From Ostrinia nubilalis (Eukaryota; Arthropoda; Insecta; Lepidoptera; Crambidae), in contig NC_087110.1 of assembly GCF_963855985.1 (NCBI RefSeq), forward strand, positions 4,765,001 to 4,829,000: a DNA stretch of 64,000 nt, given 5' to 3'. Below are positions 34,377-43,560 of this stretch, one piece after another. Each line of letters opens with the position of its first letter. The first letter of the stretch is position 1. A model generated the notes under the pieces. It searched no databases and was not told the DNA's origin. It saw only the letters and a program-made list of their open reading frames with translations. Made by a program: the position numbers and the translations under genes.

Positions 34377-34431
34377 CGGGAATGTACCACGCATCCCCGT
34401 ATATAAACGCAGGGTATCACATCGCATCATC
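34377..34431 (+). promoter_or_regulatory. Core promoter of attacin B with inverted GGGAATG pair
   Basis: CGGGAATG (34377-34384) and CATCCCCG (34392-34399) are the same inverted pair as in gene A, with one changed base in the second half. TATATAAA is at 34400-34407, and the 5' leader (gcagggtatcacatc, then catcattcgaatctcagctg) is nearly identical to gene A. The probable start is near 34431. Confidence 0.65.
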
Positions 34432-34496
34432 ATTCGAATCTCAGCTGCTTCAGCATCATTTCCAAAGTTCGTCAGTACATAGTAATAGTGTCTAAA

Positions 34497-36208
34497 ATGC
34501 TCTCTCTGGTGTTTGCCCTGGGTTGCCTGCTGGTGGGCGTGAACAGCCAGGGTACTATCTCCATGGGCGTGAACTCGGACGGTAGCAGCAACTTCGGCGC
34601 CAAGCTGCCCTTGGTGACCGGTAGTAGGAACCAGCTCAGCGCGATCGGACAGATCGCTCAGCCCTCCGGTGCTATTACTAAGGGACTGGCTTTGGACAAC
34701 GCGTGAGTGTAATTTCCGTGTTTATTTGGATTCTTTTATACTAAGTCTAGGTGTAAAGTGTAGGCCAAATCCTACATTTGCCTCTGTTAAATTAGAGATA
34801 GTGGTGCCTCTGCACTATACCTATAACATTAGAATAACAGTCTTATGTACTTTGCCAGATGATGTGCCATACTTTTCATTAATGTCTGGAGAAAAAAGCA
34901 GTATAAGTGTTATTTTAAAGCAATATCTAATGTATTATGTAACCTTAGGTACCTACTTAAATTCATGGAACAAGATTCGTGGCGTGAACTCTTAAAAATT
35001 TTGGACAGACCAACCAATGACTTTATCAGTGGTTATACCAGTGTCCTGGCAAACGAGTAGTCGTGGGTTCGAGTCTCATCAAAGACTGTCAATTCTTACA
35101 AATGAAAAATCCCATTCCAGTCGCATTTACCCTTATTGCAAGTAACCACGATCCACATCGTCTTATTCTTTCCAGCGCCGGTCACGGGCTGTCCGTCTCG
35201 CACACCAACCTGCCGGGCTTCGGCTCGCAGCTGACGGGCGCGGGCCGGCTGGGGCTGGTGCACTCCGGCAACCACCAGCTCGACGTCAACGCGTTCGCCA
35301 CCAGGAACATGCCCACCAAGTTCCCAGGCGCGCCCAACTTCAACACCGTGGGCGGCAACCTGGACTACATGTTCAAGTGAGTGTACTGCTTCTGATAGAC
35401 CATCACAGGGGGGATAAGCGGCAACTAAATTGAGGTTATACCTACTGTACCTACACCTAACAGTGTTTAACTCTCTACATAAAGTATAGCAGCCTTTTCA
35501 AGTTACTACCCAAGACCTCGGGGTGTGAAGTTATAAAAAGACAGGATTATTTGTAACCTAGTTGTCTGTCCCCAGTTTTACGAGTACACTTATGTATCGC
35601 ACTACAAAGTAATTAAACTAAATAAAGCCTATGTGCGATTATGATCTAAAGTAGCTACATTGTTTTAAGCCCGTCCAGCAGTTCTTTGCATGAAGTAGTA
35701 ACAAATATCCATTATCAGGTTACTCGTATAGTAAGTTTGAGGCTGCCCAGCTCACTCTGCAATACCGCTACGTGTCGGCGATGCCAGCATCGTATGTCCT
35801 CAGTACTCTTCAGAGCGCGACTGGAGCCACTCTGATGCTTGTGTGCCATTTTTTTGCCGCTACAGCAATTTATTATGTCTACAGGAATCGAGTGGGTGCA
35901 GCGCACACGCCCTTCCTTTCTAAGTTGGTGTCAAGCTACTCAGCTCACACCAGAAGTCTTATGCTATATTTGCCTCTACAGCAGCTTATTCTGTCCTCAG
36001 GAACCGAGTGGGCGCGACGCTAAGCGCATCGCACACGCCGTTCCTACAGCGCACCGACTACTCGGCCATGGGCAAGCTGAACCTGTACCAGTCGCCGAGC
36101 ACCCGCTTCGACGTCAACGCCGGCCTGCAACGCTCCATCACGCCGCAGTTCAGCCAGACACAGCCCTTCGGAGGGTTCAGCCTCACCAAGTTCTTTAAGA
36201 GGCGCTGA
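34497..36208 (+). CDS. Attacin-type antibacterial protein B, three exons
   Basis: Coding exons are 34497-34702, 35176-35376 and 36001-36208, giving 204 residues. The ATG at 34497 is chosen; an in-frame GTG nine bases earlier is not a plausible start. The protein begins MLSLVFALGCLLVGVNSQGT: a signal peptide followed directly by the mature glycine-rich attacin domain (NSDGSSNFGAKLPLV, then GHGLSVSHTNLPGFG, FNTVGGNLDYMF and YSAMGKLNLYQSP), ending in FKRR. As in gene A there is no furin-type propeptide. It is expected to be a secreted antibacterial effector induced in fat body and haemocytes. Exon 2 differs from gene A at two silent bases, and exon 3 at one residue (LNLY for LNLF). Exon 1 is more diverged. 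Confidence 0.9.
35020..35090 (+). repeat. tRNA-like SINE head in attacin B intron 1
   Basis: An A-box-like tcagtggttataccagtg and a B-box gtgggttcgagtctcatc are spaced as in a tRNA gene. It is absent from the corresponding intron of gene A, so it may have inserted after the duplication. Confidence 0.45.
35377..36000 (+). other. Intron 2 of attacin B, with pseudo-exon 3 start
   Basis: At 35884/35885 a good acceptor (attatgtctacag) precedes gaatcgagtgggtgcagcgc, a copy of the true exon 3 start at 36001. If used it would give NRVGAAHTPFLSKL and then a stop at about 36024, replacing the second attacin repeat. A weaker third copy is near 35805-35830. The remaining sequence matches intron 2 of gene A in reverse. 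Confidence 0.7.
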
Positions 36209-36309
36209 TTGAAGTGCTAAAGACTGTCGTTGGTGTACCGTTGTAGGTACTATAAGTATTTGGTTTGTACATAACTATTTGGTATTGTATTGTAAATATT
36301 GTCATTTAA

Positions 36310-36315
36310 AATAAA
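36310..36315 (+). other. Polyadenylation signal of attacin-type gene B
   Basis: AATAAA about 100 bp after the stop codon, in sequence matching the 3' UTR of gene A. Confidence 0.7.
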
Positions 36316-36447
36316 TTCTAACTATAAATCAAAGCCTCTTATTCTTATTTTAAGCTAAGTTTGTATTAAGATAATCACGAGAAAGTTAAATAATTAGCTA
36401 CAAAGTTTACTCCTCCTTAATTAGTATCTACTTAGGCACTTCTATTA

Positions 36448-36888
36448 GGGTGTGTAATGTATGATATAACTACATATCATATAATACTTAGAGGATATAA
36501 CATCAAATTACATAAAATCGTTTGTTATAATAATTATTTACTATAATAAACGAATAATATAATTTTAAAACGAATAATTTTAAGACAAATAACTATTAAC
36601 TGATATAAAATGGTTTGATATAATGAATATTTTCTATAAAACTTACAATGTATACTATTTAAAACAAATAACATTCAAATCATATAAAAATAAAATGTCG
36701 AACAATCAAATGAGATAAAATTCTTTTCCTATAAAACTTAAATCATATAACAATAATAATTTTATATAAAGTTCATTTGTTATAATAAGCATTGCATGCA
36801 GCAAGCAAGCAAGCGAGCAAGCAAGCAAGCTAGCAAGCAAGCAGGCAAGCAAGCAGGCAAGCAAGCTAGCAAGCAGGCAAGCAAGCAG

Positions 36889-36924
<36 letters not shown>

Positions 36925-37635
36925 GCAAGCAAGCAAGCAAGCAGGCAAGCAAGCAAGCAAGCAGGCATGCAGGCAGGCAGCATGCAAATTTGACTAAAAA
37001 CTTGAGACTTCTGTCACGGCTCCGGCACTGCGGGGCTCTGGCGGTCCCTCGCGTGCTAATCGTCGCAGATGGCTTTCGCTCGACACCGCGTCTTCGGCTT
37101 GCTGGCCGGCTTCGCCGGCCAGCCTCAGCCGCGGCGCCTCGCTTCCAGCCACCTGCTCCTCAGCCCGCGGGCCGCCTCGCCCCTCCGTGCCTACGCGCTT
37201 CTAAATTACACTCTAGGGGTAGGGCAGACAAGACTACGTGGAGTCGGTTTTACGGCGATTCGTTTTTGTCACTAAAGTCATTTATAAGTCAAGGTAAAGA
37301 AGAACATACTTAAAGTTACATCTATCAGAAATTATATCAATTAAAGAGTATAACAAATAATATTTATTACAAGTAATGGTTATGTGAAATAATATTTATA
37401 TTAAACAAAATTACATCAAATGAGTCTTAGATTAAGTAAGGTTTATATCAAATGTCTTTATGCGTTGTGATTGGTATCTGAAATGATATTATTAGAAATG
37501 ATTTATTATATGAAGTAAACATTATATGTTAAAAAATTATATCAAGTGTTATTATAACATACGTTTATTATACAATATGAACTTTATTGAAATGAATTTA
37601 TATCATGTAAACTTATATAAACTGTCACGCACCCC
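36448..37635. mobile_element. Non-autonomous DNA transposon with 8-bp target duplication
   Basis: TTCTATTA occurs exactly at 36440-36447 and 37636-37643. The ends are short imperfect inverted repeats (gggtgtgta and, reversed, ggggtgcgtga). An 8-bp duplication suits the hAT or P superfamilies. Inside are two AT-rich arms full of irregularly repeated short words (catataa, tatcaaat, aaaacttaaa), an AAGC tandem array (36796-36975) and a GC-rich block (37015-37200). No transposase frame was seen. Confidence 0.75.
36796..36975. repeat. Microsatellite (AAGC)n with AGGC variants
   Basis: About 45 tetranucleotide units. Open frames on both strands (runs of ACLL and ASKQ) are artefacts of the repeat. 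Confidence 0.95.
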
Positions 37636-37643
37636 TTCTATTA

Positions 37644-37932
37644 ACCTGCCACTGCAAGTTGGCGACTTGAGTGACACAATAAAATAATGAAGAAAATTTT
37701 AACTATTTTTTGAGAAAAGGCATTCATTTGCACCACAGACTAAATACACCTTGCTAACTTGATGATATGATGATGATGATGATTCATCCGACAGATTACG
37801 GCCATGTCGACCACTTCGACTCCTAAACTGTCTTGGTGCGCTCAAAGATGGCTTACGTAGGCGATCTTCGCGGCAAACCCACACGCATATTGAGGGCATC
37901 TGAGCAAGCGGCTAACATAGTTATAGTAATAC
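37644..37932. other. No gene seen
   Basis: Includes a short (gat)n run at 37763-37783, otherwise unassigned. Confidence 0.3.
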
Positions 37933-38449
37933 CAGGCCTGTTCATCTCCGCGAGTTTACATCGAAAACAAAACACGCACGATGGCCCACCTACAGGATAC
38001 TATTCGACAAGGCCTCACATACGAGCGAACATTGAGTCACGCACGCGTATTCTTGTGTATGATGGAAGAAAATAAAGAAAATGTTGTACTAAATACTGTG
38101 CAGTATTTAACTGTCTAAATAATAATAAAAACACAGAATGTAATTTTTTAAGTTGCCTCAAGACACTGATAGGTAAATAAGTAGTTAATATTATTCATGA
38201 TAATTCATGCTAAATCATGTATTTCCTCCGCCATTTTCCGCAGTTTGGCACCTCACGTCACATCATTTTACCGAAGTCAGCCCTATAGCTTCGGCGCAGT
38301 GCCGATCACTGACGTTTGTCAACAAAATGGTGCTTGACTCTTGAGACAGGCTAAATTACACCATATTGTTAATGACATTGAGCATACATTTTTTTTAATA
38401 CCTTCGCGAAGTAAAACTTCTGTACGTAGTACTTATTATTATTCTGTGG
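37933..38449 (-). mobile_element. Interspersed element with ends CCACAG and CAGGCCTG, copy 2
   Basis: Reverse-oriented copy of 5119-5623 with about the same length and both ends. TTATAGT occurs close to each end (37921-37927 and 38450-38456), but five extra bases separate one of them, so the target duplication is uncertain. Confidence 0.65.
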
Positions 38450-40231
38450 TTATAGTGAATAGTTATAGTTGACTAATATACGAGGAAAGTAAAGTAATCT
38501 GAAAGACAAATCTTAAATATAAAATCAATTCCTGTAAAATAGCTGTTTAGCTCTTCCAGTCCTTTTACAATGAGGAAACATCCCGTTTATTATGATTTTA
38601 ACTTGCGGCCCATTGAATCGTGGGACAAAAGATTTACTCCAACGAAATATTCCGCGGAGGAGACCCATTCTGTATTGACAGGGACACTTGGTCCCTTTAT
38701 GGTACATTCGGAACGCACAAAAGGTGATGCGAATGGAAAAGGTTCGGATTTTTCTTATGTTTGACTTTTTTATAACATGGGGTTTCCAATTTTTGAGGAA
38801 GCTCGTGTATAAGCAATATTACAATAGAGGTGCTCGAAGAAGGTACCATTACCAGAACGGATACTACACAATATACTCGTAAAAATATGCTTATGTTCAC
38901 CAGTAAAAAGTTTGGATGCTAATGGTGAAAGAATTTTTCAAATCGGTCCTCTAGTTTCAGAGCCTATTCAAAACAAACATACAAAAATACATCTTTCCTC
39001 TTTATGCTCGTAATAATAGTAGTATAGATGATATAGATAGTTTATATGATATTGTCAAACCCGAACTGTTGTCTGTCTATTTAGATTTATCCAATAAAAT
39101 CACTTTTATAATTTGTTTGTCTCTCAATAAATACATAAAGCTACGGGTGAATGTAATTACGCCCCATTTGACTTTAAATCCAAATAACAAATGATCCAAT
39201 TTCAAATCAGCGTCTTCCATCAATAAGTAAATACAGTTTTTAGCCAGGGCCGTATTCAGCTGCCGTGCCACGGAAACAGGGCCCTTTATTATGTACATTC
39301 GGATGGGCAGCATTAACTAGGCAACCAAACTCATCATTTTCAGTTGGTGAAAGTCCACTACTGGAAGTAAGCTCAACTGCAGTCAAGTACATTTAAACCC
39401 ATCAAAAACAATACTTGTCAAAAAAACCAAGTCTCGCAACTCAGTTGTTCTACGGTAAAAAGTTGTGAGATCCATGTAATACCAAGTCCAGGCCAGAAAA
39501 TCTTTAACGTTTTACATAAATATATTGACTTGGCCATCGCACTAAATAATTTAATTTACACGTGTTTTCATGTCCTTCAGATACGTACCTTGAACTGTAG
39601 AGCATATTATTTTAGGTTTTTTTATTCACGTTAACCTTCATTTACTGGACCTAATGAAAAAATACCGATAACAACGGTATACGATATAGATATTTTTGAA
39701 TGTGACGTATAATCTGTACCTAACCTACCTGAAACTTGTGATTCATTGGTAATTTAACATGTATTCTCAGATCAAGATAAGTCATCCTCGGCTCTAACAA
39801 TACCTACTTATGATTCGCGCCCCAAAACCCCTTATTCCGCCCCTGTTTTTAAACACTTACCTATTTCTCTTTAAGAGGTCCTTCCCTCGACAAAATGTTT
39901 CTTCAATTGTATCAGGGAAATTGTCTAAAACGAAACGTAAATTACCGAAAGCTTCAATCGAAACGACTTTTTAGTCGAATAACTGTTTCTTGGAAAAGCT
40001 CATTAGACAGTAAGCTTTCATATCCGTTTGGAATGGGATTTATTGGCTTTGGAATTGGAAGTTTTAGATGCAATTGAATTTTACGACAATCTGTCTGGAA
40101 TGGTGTTTGATTTGTGTTTTGTTTTCTTTCCAGAATGGCTAGATGTTTTATCAATAGGCCCTTTTCAGTGCACCTTTAGACGTCAAAATTATAGCTTGAC
40201 CTACCACAAGAAGTGGCGGAAGAAGTCATTT
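38450..40231. other. No gene seen
   Basis: Short frames only, no recognised domain or repeat family. Confidence 0.3.
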
Positions 40232-40235
40232 TTAA

Positions 40236-40354
40236 GGCTGGGTTGCTGCACTATCTTACTTTAACTTTAACGAACGTCAAAAATTTGTCAAACTCCATCC
40301 AAAAAATACCGGTTATCGTTATTTATCGTTCATGTTAGGTGGTGCAACTCAGCC
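40236..40354. mobile_element. MITE, GGCTGAGTTGCACCA family, reference copy
   Basis: TTAA at 40232-40235 and 40355-40358 flank inverted ends ggctgggttgctgcac and gtggtgcaactcagcc. The TTAA flanks would fit a piggyBac-type target, but as the other copies also carry TTAA or TA, the duplication could be just TA with TTAA as part of the terminus. Confidence 0.75.
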
Positions 40355-40358
40355 TTAA

Positions 40359-41329
40359 AGTTGTTTCATTTATCAAAAGTGAAGATACCAAACATTAATA
40401 AAATTACACTTTTCTATTAAAGAAAAACTGCTCCTATCATTTCTGTATACGATATTCCTCAACGGTTCCCTTTGAATACATCGAAAGTAGAGTGTAATAA
40501 GTGTAAGTATCGTCAAATATGTTTGCTGTACTCTCCACGAGTCTCTGAATCTTTCAATTTCAAGAAGGGGAATGTCACTCCGATCAAAATAAATGGCGGC
40601 ACAGTCAAGACCTTTTTGGCCCTTTTTCCCGATTTCAATAGACGCTGTTTTATCTAACATCTTAGTGCTTTCCCACCAAGTCTGTCGATCTTATTTTGTG
40701 CAGGTTAAAGTCGAATTTGTAACAATGTTTTCCAGTTTTCGATTCTCAGTTGAGGTTTTATCTGAGGTTTTTTATTTAGTGCGATATGGGTAACGTAAGG
40801 CCTGTATAATATTTGCCCTAACTAACATAACATAACATAACATTTCATACGAATATACACCTTATTTTTGAGAGTTTAACAGCGCTTTTTGTGTGTAAAG
40901 AAAAAAGGGTTTTGTAACTTAGTACGGTATTGGAAGTTCATTTGACTCTTCGAGGAAAATACTCGTATTCTTTGTTCGGAATATGAGAAATATTTGGTTT
41001 AGTTCGGAAGCGGTATCATGTTTGAGTCATGTTTCATATAAAAGTTACACGCGGTTAATAAAATGTGGAATGTTTGCCGTTCTTCGATACTTTTAGTACA
41101 AATTGTAGGTATTAGGTTTGTATAATACAAGTCGATGACTTGTCTTTGAAAGTGTTGGTTAAGTGACGCCTATACGAAGGTAACTATAGTGGAAATGGAA
41201 TATTGGTGTAGGGGTTGAAGATCTAACGCTAAAACTAATAAATAGATTTTGAGAAATAACTATGATGCCAGCAGCTAATATAAATAAATATTTAATAAGT
41301 CTACTTTAGGTTACATTTTTAAGGCATTA
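40359..41329. other. No gene seen
   Basis: Includes a short run of taacataacataacataaca at 40825-40845. Confidence 0.3.
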
Positions 41330-42399
41330 AATCCTATCCTACTGTAAAATGTGAAAGTAAATCCCTTTGAATGCCTAACCACTGAGCTGATTTCGATGTT
41401 AGTTGGCATAGAGAAAACCATTTTATCCCGGTTTTTAGCGCGATAAATTTTAGTCTTTCTCTGACCGAAAACGTAGGCGAAACCTTGAAAAAGCTAGTAA
41501 ATATAGAGATACATCCCAGAAGACGCCTCAAAACCTGTGTGTACCAAAGACAAACATCCAGGTCCGCATTCAGGGGTAGTTGGGGGTCTCTTTTTGCCAG
41601 AGACTGATTAAATTTTTTGTCTTCCTGTGACCGAAAACGTAGGCGAAATCTCGGAAAAGCTTGTAAAATATAGAGAAACGTACCACAAGACGCCCCAGAA
41701 CCTAGAATCTCCGAAAATGCTAGTAATCTATACACAGATAGGTTCCAAGAAGCCTCAGAACCTGGGTGTGCTAAAGACAAACATCCAGGTCCGCAGTCAG
41801 GGGAAGTTGGGCGTCAAAAGAATGAAACATCGTAATAAATGTTCTAAGGTTAAGGAGGAAGATATACGGAAAAAAAGATGGAAATAGCACATTTTATTAC
41901 AAGGAAATAAAAAGTGAACTTAGCAGTGCCAACCTATCACAACAGCGATGCCAATCGCAGTACTTAAACTGATGTTGTAGTCTACGGATTTTGGAATAAA
42001 AAAAATATTTCTTTCAATGGGACCCCACTCAGCATATGCCGTGGCTCACGTTGAGGAAGGTCACGACGCTAGTTTTTAGTGTGCCCCATGCCGAGTAGCC
42101 CATGTGAAGATACGTACCACAAGACGCCTCAGAACCTAGGTGTGTTTAAGACAAACATCCAGGTCCGCATTCAGTGGTAGTTGGGCGTCTTTTTTTGCCG
42201 GAGACAGACAAAATTTTTAGTCTTTACAGGAAGACACAGGCCACAGGACTGAAAACGAAGGCGAAATCTCGGAAAATATCTAGTAAATTATATAGAAACT
42301 TCTTAGCGATTGGGTCGCTTCTAGGAATCGAACCCACGCAAATCGAACGCGGCCGCATCCACGTATTACACTTGAAAATTTCGACGGGTTCATCCAGTG

Positions 42400-42470
42400 T
42401 CTAAGTAGGTCAGATAGAAGAGCAGTCGTCCTGCAAGCGAAAGGTTGTGGGTTCGATTCCCGTCTTAATA
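42400..42470 (+). repeat. tRNA-like (SINE) unit, copy 1 of array
   Basis: D-arm-like gtcagatagaagagcag, an anticodon-loop-like cctgcaa and B box gtgggttcgattcccgtc. An exact-looking second copy is at 43305-43375. The acceptor stem does not close well, so a working tRNA gene is unlikely. Confidence 0.55.
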
Positions 42471-42699
42471 GGTTTGATTTTTTCAAGTTGTTTATTTATA
42501 ATTATCTAGAAATACGTCCCACAAGACGCCTCAGAACCTAGGTGTGTTTAAGACAAACATCCAGGTCCGCATTCAGGGGAAGTTGGGCGTCTCTTTTGCC
42601 GGAGACAGACTGTGCTAACAAGTTGCCCGGCCCATTTCGCGCAAGATAGAAAAAAAGAAAGAATTATTACGATGAACATGAAGATATACGGAAAAAAGA

Positions 42700-42905
42700 C
42701 AGAAATAGCACATAAATATTACAAGGAAAGAAAAAGAACTGAGCAGTGACACTCTGTCACAATAGCGATGCCCATCGCAATGGGGCTCCACACAGAGCAT
42801 ATGCCGTGGCCCACGGTGTGGAAGGCCACGACGCTGGTTTTCAGTGTGCCCCATGCCGAGTAGCCCATGCCAAGATACGTAGTAGGTATAGTCAGCGTCA
42901 AATAG
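42700..42905 (-). other. Possible captured coding fragment in Helitron-like array
   Basis: The minus strand reads MGYSAWGTLKTSVVAFHTVG and on through HGICSVWSPIAMGIAIVTE without a stop. A decayed copy at about 41890-42095 still reads HMGYSAWGTLKTSVV before stops. The composition is that of a membrane or secreted protein exon, and conservation of reading is better than in the flanks. Helitrons are known to capture host exons. The source gene was not recognised, and the frame could be accidental. Confidence 0.25.
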
Positions 42906-43304
42906 TTCACGACACCTAAAGTGGTCAAAAACTTTACAACACAATCTTATACCAATTGTAACAAAGACGTATTACTTTTTGGCTACTTTGGATGTCACGA
43001 ACTAATTTATGCTGACTGTATGTACCACAAGACGCCTCAGAACCTAGGTGTGTTTAAGACAAACATCCAGGTCCGCATTCAGGGGTAGTTGGGCGTCTTT
43101 TTGCCGGAGACAGACTCAATTTTTGGTCTTTACAGGAAGACACAGGCCACAGGACTGAAAACTAAGGCGAAATCTCGGAAAAAGCTAGTAAACTATATAG
43201 AAACTTCTTAGCGATTGGGTCGCTTCTAGGAATCGAACCCACGCAAATCGAACGCGGCCGCAACAGCGTATTACACTTGAAAATTTCGACGGGTTCATCC
43301 AGTG

Positions 43305-43375
43305 TCTAAGTAGGTCAGATAGAAGAGCAGTCGTCCTGCAAGCGAAAGGTTGTGGGTTCGATTCCCGTCTTAAGA
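43305..43375 (+). repeat. tRNA-like (SINE) unit, copy 2 of array
   Basis: Second copy of 42400-42470, carried along in the 907-bp duplication. Confidence 0.55.
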
Positions 43376-43560
43376 GGTTTGATTTTTTCAAGTTGTTTAT
43401 TTATAATTATCTAGAAATACGTCCCACAAGACGCCTCAGAACCTAGGTGTGTTTAAGACAAACATCCAGGTCCGCATTCAGGGGAAGTTGGGCGTCTCTT
43501 TTGCCGGAGACAGACTGTGCTAACAAGTTGCCCGGCCCATTTCGCGCTTCGACGGAACAC

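Larger units (their letters stand above)
32779..34496. other. Divergent intergenic region between the attacin genes
   Basis: Both genes fire outward from this 1.7 kb. The two ends are similar in reverse for about 120 bp (5' UTR, TATA box, kappaB-like pair). The middle is unrelated AT-rich DNA plus a decayed GGGACTATTCCCACC-family repeat at about 33640-33830. Confidence 0.7.
41330..43560. repeat. Nested array of Helitron-like and tRNA-like units
   Basis: The array starts with a decayed LEP1-like 5' end (tcctatcctactgtaaaatg) and a ctagt 3' end near 41490. A core unit (acaagacgcctcagaacct through gggcgtctctttttgccgga) recurs at about 41512, 41686, 42115, 42512, 43020 and 43424. Blocks 42110-42612 and 43020-43516 are almost identical, about 907 bp apart, and each contains a ctagtaaattatatagaaac end and a tRNA-like unit. 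Blocks near 41890-42095 and 42700-42885 form a second repeated pair. Confidence 0.75.

Noticed and set aside
34488..34496. Earlier start codon for attacin B
   Set aside because: The upstream triplet is GTG; the ATG at 34497 matches gene A and begins a normal signal peptide.
36780..36985. A CRISPR-like or other prokaryotic repeat array
   Set aside because: Simple tetranucleotide microsatellite in a eukaryotic genome; no spacers.
36706..36993. Open frames on both strands rich in ACLL or ASKQ repeats
   Set aside because: They are read-through of the (AAGC)n microsatellite and carry no protein signal.
41334..41780. 148-residue minus-strand frame
   Set aside because: It runs through the Helitron-like array; its only recurrent word (LPLNADLDVC) is the repeat unit itself.
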